Below, in pieces: positions 8,670-17,815 of a stretch of 64,000 nt of DNA. The DNA lies in the NCBI GenBank assembly GCA_965279135.1, contig OZ257133.1, positions 1,116,001 through 1,180,000 on the forward strand. Reading direction: 5' to 3'. Position 1 is the stretch's first letter; every line of letters begins with the position of its first letter. A program made the translations under genes and the position numbers. Origin of the DNA: Croceimicrobium sp965279135. Its GTDB lineage: Bacteria; Bacteroidota; Bacteroidia; Flavobacteriales; Schleiferiaceae. The notes under the pieces are model-generated. The model ran no database searches and was not told the origin of the DNA. It worked only from the letters and a program-made list of their open reading frames with translations.

Positions 8670-9520
8670 TCGACCTTAGACTTTCCGATTTTTGGGAAAG
8701 TTTGTGCCAATAGTCTAATGCATAATTTCGAATTGTGGTCGAAATCACCAATTTCCATTTCCGGCAGCATAAGCTTGGCAAAATCCATCACTTTATCCTC
8801 CAAATCGCTCATGTATGACTGATCTGGTTGTCCGGATACGGTTACGGCTACAGATATCCGTTTGAAGGTAATTAGATAAATCTTATACCCGTTAAAATCG
8901 ATCCAATCGAGAGCCTGTCCTTTGCGCAAGACAGCATCTTCTACCATACGTCGAATGGTATCCAACATTAGAGAGGTTACTTCCTGATCATCAACTGCAT
9001 TGTAGCGACTGCGCATCCCTAGAAGGTTTCGAGCGTCATTCTCTAAAACAAAGATGTCGTTTACCTGAACCTTTTCACGACGACGTTGCTGCTCTTCCAT
9101 TACCGCAGGATTCGGGTCCTGCAAGTCTTTGCGATCCTTGTAAAGCTCAGTAGGATCCTTAAGCTTATTGATTCTCGAGAAGCCTAAACGTTCTTTCCAG
9201 GAACGGAAGCGATTATTGAAATGCTCACCGATCATCTCATCGACAATCGGAAAAAGGGCATGCTTAATTCTTTGGGGATTCTCTTCGATCTCCTTTTCAA
9301 GGGTCTGATAAAAGAGATGTCCAAATTCCTTTGGAAAATCACGACGGAAGCGCATGAACCAATCAACCAGGATTGGCTCCATGTTTTGCTCCATTTTTTG
9401 GCGCACCTTTATTTCCTCTTCCAGTCGTTGAATATCTCGATCCGAGGCATCCTGCTGAGCGCGCTCTTCCCTTAGGAGTAAATCCTTGAGGATTTCCAGA
9501 CTATTTGGCTTCTCACTCAT
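8666..9520 (-). CDS. Conserved protein resembling the non-OmpA region of some OmpA-family proteins
   Basis: This soluble 284-residue protein has no signal peptide or membrane segment. Residues 10-45 are a charged helix. From about residue 45 to the end it resembles, from memory, a conserved region found next to OmpA domains in some large Bacteroidota and cyanobacterial proteins. The similarity covers a stretch with PILVDW and HALFPIVDEMI, then a second part with NDIFVLENDARNLLGM, TIRRMVEDA and ISVAVTVSGQ. The OmpA peptidoglycan-binding domain itself is missing. It overlaps the upstream coiled-coil gene by 8 bp, so the two are translated together. Function unknown. Confidence 0.6.
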   Translation of the reverse strand: MSEKPNSLEILKDLLLREERAQQDASDRDIQRLEEEIKVRQKMEQNMEPILVDWFMRFRRDFPKEFGHLFYQTLEKEIEENPQRIKHALFPIVDEMIGEHFNNRFRSWKERLGFSRINKLKDPTELYKDRKDLQDPNPAVMEEQQRRREKVQVNDIFVLENDARNLLGMRSRYNAVDDQEVTSLMLDTIRRMVEDAVLRKGQALDWIDFNGYKIYLITFKRISVAVTVSGQPDQSYMSDLEDKVMDFAKLMLPEMEIGDFDHNSKLCIRLLAQTFPKIGKSKVD

Positions 9521-10580
9521 CGAGTAATTGACTTAGTTGCTTTAAGGTATCCTTAATGGCTTTCATTTTTGGATACTCTTGAACAGGTGTTCTCATTTGA
9601 CGCTGACTCATATCAATGAAGGCGTCAATCTTAGCTTCCATGCGAACATTGTTCTCATAAATCTTGCGCTCAAGATCGCCGGCAAAGCTTTTAACATGGT
9701 TTTCGATATCACCCTTGTTTACTTTCACATTCTGTAGAAAGTTCATGATATCATTTTCAAGAATTTCTTGAATTCCATCCACTCGTCCTTTAAGTTGCCC
9801 TTGCTCATTGAGCACCTCTACGGTTTTATCAAGCAATGCTTCCTGCTGCTTTTCGAGGGTATCTTGTCGTTCAGACAGTTTTTGACGTCCCTTTGTGGCA
9901 AAATCAAAGCGCTCATTAACTCGACCGGCTAGTCGTTCTACCAGGTCTTGAACGCCATCTTCAAAATCATTCTGACGCTGTACAAAGCGCTCTTCCATTT
10001 TCTTAGGGTTCAAGGAACGAATCTTCGCCTCTAGGCTACTTAGTCTTTTATCAACTTTAGCCTTGTCCTCTGGCGAAGCCTTTAAATCCAATTTGCTAAT
10101 GCGATCCTGAGTGGTCTTAAGCTTTTCTTTGAAAGCTTTTAAGTCCTCAGACATTGCATTGATTTGTTCTTTGCTTTCCTCGTTAAGGGAGGTACCTTCT
10201 TTCAGGCTGTTTTCGATGGTGTTTATTCTTTCTTCCAATTGCTTACAAATTGCAGAATCCTCTAAATTAGAGTCTTTGCGGTCTTTAAGCAATTCTTGAA
10301 TGCTTTTTTCTAATTCCTTCGGGTTACCCAAAACCTTTGGATCTCTGATTTGCATTTCAGCCTTAAGGCGTTGAAATTCGCTGGAAAGCTCCTCTACAGT
10401 AGATACCAGGTGTCCATTTGTCGATTCGACACGACGGCTTAAACCACGAAATCGGTTCTCTAATCTTTCGATTTGGTTACCCACCAAAATCTTCTTGATT
10501 GCCTTTAAACGCTGTTCTTCCTGGGATACTTCAACTGCATCCTTCTGGTTTACGTCTAATCTAAATTCTCGGGCTTCCAT
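9513..10580 (-). CDS. Coiled-coil protein of unknown function
   Basis: This 355-residue protein is almost entirely charged heptad-like sequence (Glu, Lys, Leu, Asp, Arg), predicting long coiled coils from about residue 20 to 300. There is no signal peptide or membrane segment. It is the first gene of a two-gene operon and overlaps the next gene by 8 bp. Together they may form one cytoplasmic or membrane-peripheral complex. I do not recognise a family. Confidence 0.65.
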   Translation of the reverse strand: MEAREFRLDVNQKDAVEVSQEEQRLKAIKKILVGNQIERLENRFRGLSRRVESTNGHLVSTVEELSSEFQRLKAEMQIRDPKVLGNPKELEKSIQELLKDRKDSNLEDSAICKQLEERINTIENSLKEGTSLNEESKEQINAMSEDLKAFKEKLKTTQDRISKLDLKASPEDKAKVDKRLSSLEAKIRSLNPKKMEERFVQRQNDFEDGVQDLVERLAGRVNERFDFATKGRQKLSERQDTLEKQQEALLDKTVEVLNEQGQLKGRVDGIQEILENDIMNFLQNVKVNKGDIENHVKSFAGDLERKIYENNVRMEAKIDAFIDMSQRQMRTPVQEYPKMKAIKDTLKQLSQLLDE

Positions 10581-10773
10581 AGCTCTGGGTTTGAATACAC
10601 GACAAATATGGAGGAGTCGATGTTACAACCCTTAATCTATTCGATGAACTGTCAAAAAACAATGATAAGGTGAAATTAACAGTGGATTTGAATAAATAGT
10701 AAAGCCTAAATATAAAGGGTTTTAGCCCAACAATTGTATATTCGCAGCCTTAATTTCCAAAGCATTTAGATTA
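10581..10773 (+). promoter_or_regulatory. Divergent intergenic region with a weak -7 element
   Basis: This 193-bp AT-rich region separates the coiled-coil operon (minus) from the PpiD-like gene (plus). TATATTCG at 10737-10744 resembles TAnnTTTG with one mismatch and lies 30 bases before the ATG. I see no RNA gene or clear repeat here. Confidence 0.35.
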
Positions 10774-12963
10774 ATGGCGACATTAGAGCGCATCCGTCAA
10801 CGTTCAGGATTATTACTCATTGTAATTGGCTTGGCCATGGCGGCCTTTATTCTTACCGATCTATTGGGTCAGGGAAGGTCATTATTAAGAGGAGAAGCGA
10901 ACCTCATAGGAGAGGTGAATGGAGAGTCTATTGATTCTCGGGAGTTTAATGACCGGGTACAAGAAAGACTCGCTTTACTACAGCAACAAAACCAACAGCA
11001 AGCGGCTAATTTTACCAATACAGCAGTAGCTAGCCAGATTTGGAATGAGTTTCAAGAGGAAGTTCTTCTAACCAATACCTATCCGGATTTGGGGATCGGC
11101 GTAACTAATACTGAACTATTCGAACGCATTTCTGAGAATCCGCAGGTTCGGCAATTACAATTTGCAAGGGACCAGGTTACCGGTCAGTTTTCTCCGCAAG
11201 GCTTAAAAGATTTTATAAGCAGATTAAGAGAAAGTGCTCAAACCAGTAATCAACCTGAGGCAAGGGAGGAATATGTACGCTGGTTAAACTTTGAGGATGG
11301 AACCCGTAAGCAGGTTACCTCTGATAAATACCTCTATGCAGTGCGCAAAGGTCTTTATATGCCTACTACTTTAGCGAAGGCCGACTACGATCGTCGTAAT
11401 CAAAACTTAAGTGTTCAGTTCTTTGGAATGGAATACAGCACTATTCCTGATTCCACTATCGAAGTTTCAGATAGTGAATTGGAAGCTTATTATCGTGATC
11501 ATAAGGAGAGTTATAAAAGCGATAATACACGAGAAATCGCTTTTGTAAATTTCAGCGTTGTTGCCTCTCTGAAAGACAGAAGCGCCATTGTAAAGGAATT
11601 GGAATCCTATCTAAAGGAAGAGGTTTTCGTTCGCAACGGTATTTCTGATACCCTGCCGAGCTTTTATGACACGGACGACGATTCCACTTTTGCTGTGGGT
11701 AGATCGGATTTACCGGTGAGTCCTGCTTACCGATTGAAGGAAAGCTTTACCGCGCCTTACGACAGTATTTTCTTCTCCAATGAGGTAGGGTATATTCATG
11801 GCCCTTATGAGCAAAATGGAACTTTTAAGCTTTCAAAGATTACGGATATCGCCGAAGAACCAGATAGTGCTACCGTTCGTCATATCTTAATTAGTTACCA
11901 AGGAGCCAATAATGGTCAGTCACAAGCGACCCGTGCTCCTCAGGAAGCCAAGAATCTGGCGGATAGTTTAATTGAAGTAGTTCGTGCTGATACCTCTCAA
12001 TTTGCGGCTTTGGCAGCGCAATACAGCGATGATCCTGGTTCTAAAGCCAATGGTGGAGTTTACGATTGGTTTACCCCGGGTACCATGGTTCCAAGCTTCA
12101 ACAACTTCAGTTTTTATCGTGAGATTGGAGATATTGGAATGGTATACACCCAATTTGGTATCCATATCATCGAAGTTCTTGACAAAAGAGGAGCGAATAA
12201 GGTGGTTAAGCTAATTGACATCGTTCGCAATATTGAAGCTTCAGAGGCAACTGGTGATAGTATTTATAATCTGGCCACCAATTTTGCCAGCCTCATTAAC
12301 GATACCAATGATTTTGCTGAGTTAGCGGCTTCAATGGGTTACTCTGCCAGACCAGCTGGAGGAATTGAGCCAATGCAGGAAAGCATCTTGGGTATTGGTT
12401 CAAATCGCGAAATCGTGAAATGGATTCATAATGACAATACCGAATTAGGGGATATCCAATTACACAATAATCAGAATAACTCCTATGTAGTTACTCAGGT
12501 TACCTTAATCCGTCCTGATGACTACCTCCCTCTTGACTTAGTGGAGGATCAGGTTAGAGCCGAGGTGATTAAGCAAAAGAAAGCCGCTCAACTAAAAGAG
12601 CAATTAGAGGCAAAGCTTGGACCAAATGCTGACATAAGTGCGATTGCTACCGATTTTGACAAGCAACTACAAACTCAAAGCGTAAACTTTGGAACTGCGA
12701 ACCTTACAGGTTATGGCTCGGAACCATTGGTTGTTGGACAGGCCACTGGATTAAATCAAGGGCAATTGTCTAAGGTAATTGAAGGTGATCGCGGTGTTTA
12801 TGTAGTTTTCATTCAGAGTAGTTCGGCACCTGCCGAGTTAAGTGGATATGAATCAGAGCAGATCAGACTGGAAACAGCTATGAGCAATGCGGCGGCTGTG
12901 CAAGTGATCGAATCCCTCAAGGAATCTGCTGAGGTTGAAAATTATCTCAAGAATTTCTATTAG
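10774..12963 (+). CDS. PpiD-like peptidyl-prolyl isomerase/periplasmic chaperone
   Basis: This 729-residue protein has a short cytoplasmic start, one membrane helix (about residues 13-30), a SurA-N-like chaperone region (about 40-230), and a parvulin PPIC domain (about 365-475) with the typical RHILIS start, FAALAAQYSDDPGS, and a closing segment ending in GIHIIEVLDKR. A second, more degenerate parvulin-like segment follows (about 490-620). PpiD-type proteins assist folding of secreted and outer-membrane proteins just after Sec export. It is a single transcription unit followed by a strong terminator. Confidence 0.88.
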   Translation: MATLERIRQRSGLLLIVIGLAMAAFILTDLLGQGRSLLRGEANLIGEVNGESIDSREFNDRVQERLALLQQQNQQQAANFTNTAVASQIWNEFQEEVLLTNTYPDLGIGVTNTELFERISENPQVRQLQFARDQVTGQFSPQGLKDFISRLRESAQTSNQPEAREEYVRWLNFEDGTRKQVTSDKYLYAVRKGLYMPTTLAKADYDRRNQNLSVQFFGMEYSTIPDSTIEVSDSELEAYYRDHKESYKSDNTREIAFVNFSVVASLKDRSAIVKELESYLKEEVFVRNGISDTLPSFYDTDDDSTFAVGRSDLPVSPAYRLKESFTAPYDSIFFSNEVGYIHGPYEQNGTFKLSKITDIAEEPDSATVRHILISYQGANNGQSQATRAPQEAKNLADSLIEVVRADTSQFAALAAQYSDDPGSKANGGVYDWFTPGTMVPSFNNFSFYREIGDIGMVYTQFGIHIIEVLDKRGANKVVKLIDIVRNIEASEATGDSIYNLATNFASLINDTNDFAELAASMGYSARPAGGIEPMQESILGIGSNREIVKWIHNDNTELGDIQLHNNQNNSYVVTQVTLIRPDDYLPLDLVEDQVRAEVIKQKKAAQLKEQLEAKLGPNADISAIATDFDKQLQTQSVNFGTANLTGYGSEPLVVGQATGLNQGQLSKVIEGDRGVYVVFIQSSSAPAELSGYESEQIRLETAMSNAAAVQVIESLKESAEVENYLKNFY

Positions 12964-12983
12964 TATCTAGAATAAGTCCTTAG

Positions 12984-13019
12984 AAACCGTCTTTACCCTT
13001 GGGTGAAGGCGGTTTTTTT
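12984..13019 (+). terminator. Rho-independent terminator after the PpiD-like gene
   Basis: The left arm AAACCGTCTTTACCC pairs with GGGTGAAGGCGGTTT, allowing two G-T wobbles, and a run of seven T follows. It lies 21 bases after the stop codon. Confidence 0.85.
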
Positions 13020-13032
13020 ATGTCCTGCTTCT

Positions 13033-13040
13033 TAGATTTG
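13033..13040 (+). promoter_or_regulatory. Bacteroidota -7 promoter element for the S46 peptidase
   Basis: TAGATTTG matches TAnnTTTG exactly and lies 18 bases before the ATG at 13058, just downstream of the terminator of the previous gene. Confidence 0.6.
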
Positions 13041-13057
13041 TGGCAAATGATTCATAA

Positions 13058-15265
13058 ATGAAAAAGATATTTACGCTCTTCGGCCTAATCCTTTTATTCT
13101 CAACTCTGCAAGCCAAAGAGGGAATGTGGCTCCCTCACCTTATTGCACAGCTTAATTATTCCGAAATGCAACGCATGGGTCTTCAAATTTCTGCTGAAGA
13201 TATTTATGCGGTAAATAAATCTTCTTTAAAAGATGCCGTAGTTCACTTTAACGGCGGATGCACTGGGGAGCTAATCTCTTCTAAAGGTCTTTTGCTTACT
13301 AATCACCATTGCGGTTACAGTCAGATTCAAAGCCATTCCACTATTGAGCAAAACTATTTGGAAGATGGCTTTTGGGCTTCTTCATTGTCAGATGAGTTAC
13401 CGAACCCAGGACTTTATGCGGCTATAATTCGCGAGATTAAAGACGTTTCCAATGAATTACTAGAGGGTACCAATGCTGAAATGGATGAGGCTAAGCGAGA
13501 CTCTATCATCCGTGCAAACGGAGAAGCACTACTTGCTAAATATGGAGGAGAAAATCCGGGTATTGAGTTTGAATTAAAGGAGTTCTTTTTTGGCAACCAG
13601 TATCTATTGATAAGTAAGGTCTTGTACAATGATGTAAGATTAGTCGGCGCTCCTCCCAGCAGCATTGGTAAGTATGGAAAGGATACTGATAATTGGATGT
13701 GGCCACGTCATACCGGAGACTTTTCCCTTTTTCGCGTTTATGCCAACGCCAACAATGAACCGGCTGATTATGCCGCAGATAATGTTCCCTATCAACCAGC
13801 GCAGCATTTGAAAATTAATATTGCCGGAGTAAGGGAAGGAGATTTCACCATGGTTTATGGTTTTCCTGGTTCTACCAATCAATACCTTCCTGCTTCGGAG
13901 GTCGAAAACACAGTAAATACTTACAATCCATTCCGAATCGATATTCGGGATAGGATATTGGTTGTGCTTGATCAGAAAATGCGTGCGGATGAAGAAGCCA
14001 GCTTAAAATACGCCAGCAAATTTGCTCGAATCAGTAATAGTTGGAAACGTTGGAAGGGCGAAATCCTCGGAATTGAAAGGACCAATGCTTTACAAGTTTT
14101 ACGGGATGAGGAAGCACTGTTTAAGCAGATGTGTGATGCAATTCCAGAATTGGGAGCCGAGAAGAATTTGGTAGCAGAGATGGATGCCCTCTACAAGGAA
14201 CGATTACCGGTAAATCTGGAGCGCTATGCATACATCGAGGTGGGATACTTTGGAATCGAGGCATTTAGACATGTACTTAGTTACAGCAGACTCATAAAAT
14301 TTGCCGAGGAAGGGAATGAAGAAGCCTTAAAAGCGGAAGCAGAGCGAATGGCCAATCGGCTACAAGGCTTTTTAAAGGATTATGATTTGGATTTGGATCG
14401 CAAGGTGGCCATTAATGTGCTGCCAATCTATTTAGAGACCATAAGCACTTCTCCAGGAGAGGAGGTACAGGAAATGCAAGCCCAAAATATTGATGATCAG
14501 ATTGATGAGATTAACGAGCTCTTTGAAGAAGCACCTTATTTTCAAGAGGGATTTATTGAAAAACTAAAAGAGAATCCATCCAAAATGGCAAAGAAAATTG
14601 CGGATGATGATCTTTATGAACTTTCATTGGAAATGTATGAGCACTATTTCGAGGTGCTTAATCCAAAGGTTGCCACAATTAATTTAAAGATTGATGCACT
14701 ACAATCCCGCTATGTGAATGCCTTGCAAAGAGCTTTTCCTAAAAAGCCTTTTTACCCTGATGCTAACTCAACCCTTCGTGTAGCCTATGGTAAGGTTAAG
14801 TCTTATGAAGCTAAGGATGCGGTTCACTACCATTCTCAAACCTATTTGAAAGGGGTGATGGAGAAATACGTACCAGGTGATTATGAGTTCGATTTGCCGG
14901 CTAAACTGATTGAATTGTACGAGAAGAAGGACTATGGCCCTTATGGTAAGGACGGTAAAATGCCAGTTTGTTTTGTAGCAACCAATCATACTACTGGTGG
15001 TAATTCCGGTTCTCCCGTATTAAATTCTAGAGGAGAGCTGATCGGATTAAACTTTGATCGTGCCTGGGATGGTGTGATGAGCGATATGTATTTCGACCCT
15101 AGTATCTGTCGCAACGTTATGGTGGACCTGCGTTATGTCTTGTTCATAATTGACAAACTAGGGGGTGCTAAATACTTAGTTGACGAGATGGACTTAGTGT
15201 ACGAACATCCCAGTGAGGTGCAAACGGCACAAGCAGAGCTTGAAGAAGCAGAATCGGCTCAATAA
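13058..15265 (+). CDS. S46 family dipeptidyl-peptidase, DPP11-type (Asp/Glu at P1)
   Basis: This secreted serine exopeptidase removes dipeptides from peptide N-termini in the periplasm or at the surface. It is 735 residues with a signal peptide (about 1-19). The chymotrypsin-like halves carry NHHCGY (catalytic His84), HTGDFS (probable Asp221) and GGNSGSP (catalytic Ser650), with a helical domain inserted between them. In Porphyromonas gingivalis the residue 18 positions after the catalytic Ser sets specificity: Gly in DPP7 (hydrophobic P1), Arg673 in DPP11 (acidic P1). Here that position is Arg668, predicting cleavage after Asp or Glu. This fits peptide use by an amino-acid-fermenting or respiring bacterium. 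Confidence 0.9.
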   Translation: MKKIFTLFGLILLFSTLQAKEGMWLPHLIAQLNYSEMQRMGLQISAEDIYAVNKSSLKDAVVHFNGGCTGELISSKGLLLTNHHCGYSQIQSHSTIEQNYLEDGFWASSLSDELPNPGLYAAIIREIKDVSNELLEGTNAEMDEAKRDSIIRANGEALLAKYGGENPGIEFELKEFFFGNQYLLISKVLYNDVRLVGAPPSSIGKYGKDTDNWMWPRHTGDFSLFRVYANANNEPADYAADNVPYQPAQHLKINIAGVREGDFTMVYGFPGSTNQYLPASEVENTVNTYNPFRIDIRDRILVVLDQKMRADEEASLKYASKFARISNSWKRWKGEILGIERTNALQVLRDEEALFKQMCDAIPELGAEKNLVAEMDALYKERLPVNLERYAYIEVGYFGIEAFRHVLSYSRLIKFAEEGNEEALKAEAERMANRLQGFLKDYDLDLDRKVAINVLPIYLETISTSPGEEVQEMQAQNIDDQIDEINELFEEAPYFQEGFIEKLKENPSKMAKKIADDDLYELSLEMYEHYFEVLNPKVATINLKIDALQSRYVNALQRAFPKKPFYPDANSTLRVAYGKVKSYEAKDAVHYHSQTYLKGVMEKYVPGDYEFDLPAKLIELYEKKDYGPYGKDGKMPVCFVATNHTTGGNSGSPVLNSRGELIGLNFDRAWDGVMSDMYFDPSICRNVMVDLRYVLFIIDKLGGAKYLVDEMDLVYEHPSEVQTAQAELEEAESAQ

Positions 15266-15287
15266 CTAATGCTCCCAAAAGATTCTC

Positions 15288-15329
15288 GAATTAGGCTGAT
15301 TAAAATGCTTACTTTAATCAGCCTAATTC
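15288..15329. repeat. Perfect 17-bp inverted repeat with 8-nt loop before the LamG gene
   Basis: Arms at 15288-15304 and 15313-15329 are exact reverse complements around an 8-base loop. The right arm ends 7 bases before the ATG at 15337. There is no long T-run after it, so it is not a classic terminator for the peptidase, although it may act as one. In an RNA reading through, it would cover the translation start region of the next gene. Confidence 0.8.
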
Positions 15330-15336
15330 AATCAAA

Positions 15337-16707
15337 ATGAGAATCTTCCTAAGCCTTTTCCTTTGTTCCCTGGCTTTTTTATTGCATGCTCAAAACGGTT
15401 TGAGCTTTGATGGAATAGATGATCGACTAAGCTGTGGTAATGATCCCAGCTTGCAATTAAGCGGATCTTCTATCAGCCTTGAGGCTTGGATATATCCTAC
15501 TTCCTGGACAAGCCAGGTCTGGCAGGGAAATATCATTAACAAAGAGAACAATGCTCCTGATTATGGCTATATGTTGCGTTGTGGAGCGGGAGGTCAATTA
15601 AATTTTAATATTGGAAATGGCAGTTGGAACGAGCTAAGCAGCCCCACTAATACGGTAAGTCTTAATGTTTGGCAGCACGTAGCCGGAACTTATGACGGCT
15701 CCATGATACGCTTATATGTAAATGGATTACTGGTTGACTCACAATCTGTAAATGTGAATTTCTCAAGTGGCTTGCAAAACCTTACCATTGGAAACTGGAG
15801 TAATAGTGGTAACAGAGCTTTTCCCGGTATTATTGACGAAGTAAGAATTTGGAATGTAGTTCGGACCAGAGCGGAGATTTTTAATTCTATGAATTCAGAA
15901 TTTTGCACTGCTCCGGTTGGTTTAGTGGCTTACTACCAATTAAACGAAGGAATAGCTGGTCAAAGTAATACTTCGGTTACGATGGCCATGGATTTAACGG
16001 CCAACGCGAATAATGGCACCCTCACGAATTTCACCTTAACGGGATCGAGTTCTAATTGGGTGAATGGCTCTAACATAAGTCCAGCCTCAGATTTCATACA
16101 GATCACAGATAGCACTTGCACTGACTATTTAGGTCCAGGTGGGATTCTTTATGACTCAACCGGAGTATATCTGGATACCCTGCAGAATAGTGATGGCTGT
16201 GATTCAATAATTGAAACCAGCCTGACCGTTAATTCAGTCGACAATGGAGTAAACACCACTACTAATGTCATGGTCGCGCAGCAGAACAATGCTCAATATC
16301 AATGGCTGGACTGTAATGCCGGATTTAGTCCGCTTGCCGGGGCCACCAATCAATTACTGAGCCCTCCTGATCCAAATGGGTCTTATGCCGTAATAGTAAA
16401 TTACCGCGGATGTGTGGATACCTCTTCCTGTTATCAGCTAGATGGTTTAAGCTTAGAAGCATTTGGTAGAGAAGAGCTAAGTATATTCCCTAATCCCGGG
16501 AAAGATCATTTTACACTGAGCTACGGTTTAGGACGTTCAGGTTTTGTTGAGCTATCCCGACTGAATGGAGGCACCGTCAAGCGAATTGAATTGGAAACCG
16601 ATGGGGAGACCTCTATGAGCATTCCTCAAATTGCAAAGGGGGTTTATGTTGTTCTGGTGACTTTTGAAGATGATGGCGTTAAGCAACTACTTTGGATTTG
16701 TGATTAA
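15337..16707 (+). CDS. Secreted LamG-domain protein with T9SS type A sorting domain
   Basis: This 456-residue secreted protein has a signal peptide (about residues 1-18). A LamG/concanavalin-like jellyroll follows (about 22-210), with LEAWIYPT, HVAGTYDGS, LYVNG and IDEVRIWN motifs. A Cys-containing linker region comes next, and a C-terminal domain of about 75 residues starts at SIFPNPG. That last piece is the T9SS type A signal, which directs export through the type IX secretion system and surface attachment. LamG domains often bind glycans, so this may be a small surface adhesin. The ligand is unknown. It is preceded by a strong inverted repeat. Confidence 0.85.
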   Translation: MRIFLSLFLCSLAFLLHAQNGLSFDGIDDRLSCGNDPSLQLSGSSISLEAWIYPTSWTSQVWQGNIINKENNAPDYGYMLRCGAGGQLNFNIGNGSWNELSSPTNTVSLNVWQHVAGTYDGSMIRLYVNGLLVDSQSVNVNFSSGLQNLTIGNWSNSGNRAFPGIIDEVRIWNVVRTRAEIFNSMNSEFCTAPVGLVAYYQLNEGIAGQSNTSVTMAMDLTANANNGTLTNFTLTGSSSNWVNGSNISPASDFIQITDSTCTDYLGPGGILYDSTGVYLDTLQNSDGCDSIIETSLTVNSVDNGVNTTTNVMVAQQNNAQYQWLDCNAGFSPLAGATNQLLSPPDPNGSYAVIVNYRGCVDTSSCYQLDGLSLEAFGREELSIFPNPGKDHFTLSYGLGRSGFVELSRLNGGTVKRIELETDGETSMSIPQIAKGVYVVLVTFEDDGVKQLLWICD

Positions 16708-16740
16708 CTGAAGAGTTTAATTTCATTTGTTTAAGGCAAA

Positions 16741-16789
16741 CTCATTAAAAGCCTGAGCTTAACTCTAGTAGGATTAGGATTTTAATGAG
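16741..16789. repeat. 10-bp inverted repeat with 29-nt spacer upstream of the CtlX-like gene
   Basis: CTCATTAAAA at 16741-16750 and TTTTAATGAG at 16780-16789 are exact reverse complements. They lie 43-91 bases upstream of the ATG at 16832. The spacing suits a dimeric or looped operator as well as an RNA hairpin. Confidence 0.5.
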
Positions 16790-16831
16790 GATTGTATACC
16801 TTGAAACGCATTTTGATCAAGCCTCCCTCTC

Positions 16832-17754
16832 ATGTTAAATGTTCAAAGTCCGCTCGTACAAAGCACATCTAGAATCATGATGATTCGCCCAGCGGCATTT
16901 GGTTTTAATAAAGAAACCGCCAATTGCAATAGTTTTCAGTCTCAGGTTGCCTTACATCCATACGCCTTGCAGGAGTTTGCAAGAATGGAATTTGACCAAA
17001 TGGTCGTTGCTCTCAAAGCGCATGGCATTGATGTTTTTGTGGTAGACGATACCGAAGTCCCAGCCAAACCAGACGCGATTTTCCCGAATAACTGGGTTTC
17101 CTTTCACGAAGGAGGAAAGATGGTAGTTTATCCAATGAAAGCTCGAAATCGCAGATATGAACGGAATAGTCAATTGATAGAGACCTTGGAAAATGAATTT
17201 AGTGTTCAGGAGGTTATTGATTTAAGTGCTAGTGAGTCCCGAGGTCGTTATTTGGAAGGAACCGGAAGTTTGGTTTTAGACAGGGTTAATAAGATTGCTT
17301 ATGCCACACTTTCTCCGCGAACCCATACCAAACTGCTAAAGGAGTTTTGCAGGATTTTCAATTATGAGCTCTTCAGTTTTAATACCCGAGATTTCCAAGG
17401 AGAGGCTATTTATCACACCAATGTGATGCTTACTATTGGGACCGATTTTGCCATAATCTGCGACGAATTGATTGCTGATGATCGGGAAAGAGTTTTAGAT
17501 CGACTCTATGAGACTGGCAAAACCATAATTCCTATAACTGTAGATCAGGTTGCGCAATACTGCGGCAATATGCTTGAATTAAGTAGACCGGACAAGAGGC
17601 CTCTGCTAGTTCTTTCTCGACCGCACTCAATGCTTTAACTGACCTTCAGAAGGGACAATTAAGTCGGTTTACGGAGCTTTGCCCAGTGGATATTCAAACC
17701 ATTGAAAAGGTAGGTGGAGGTAGTGCTCGCTGCATGATTACAGAGGTTTTTTAG
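16832..17754 (+). pseudogene. CtlX-like amidinotransferase-fold hydrolase, frameshifted near its 3' end
   Basis: The first frame (16832-17638, 268 residues) encodes a pentein-fold protein of the arginine deiminase/amidinotransferase type. It has an N-terminal MMIRPAAFGFN, then FPNNWVSFH, an EGTGS substrate loop and YHTNVM with the conserved His; the family is linked to citrulline or arginine breakdown. It ends in an in-frame TAA with no family-like C-terminus. The missing end is present immediately afterwards in the -1 frame, where codons to the TAG at 17752-17754 read a segment containing DLQKGQLSRF, then CPVDIQTIEKVGGGSARCM and EVF, including the catalytic-Cys region (GGSARCM). Loss of one base (or gain of two) around 17610-17635 explains this. 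It is a pseudogene, a very recent mutation or a sequencing error. Confidence 0.8.
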
Positions 17755-17815
17755 GTTTTCTGAAAGCTCTTTAATTGCTCAATTTTAGGTAAATTAGAGC
17801 ATCAAAACCTAAGCC

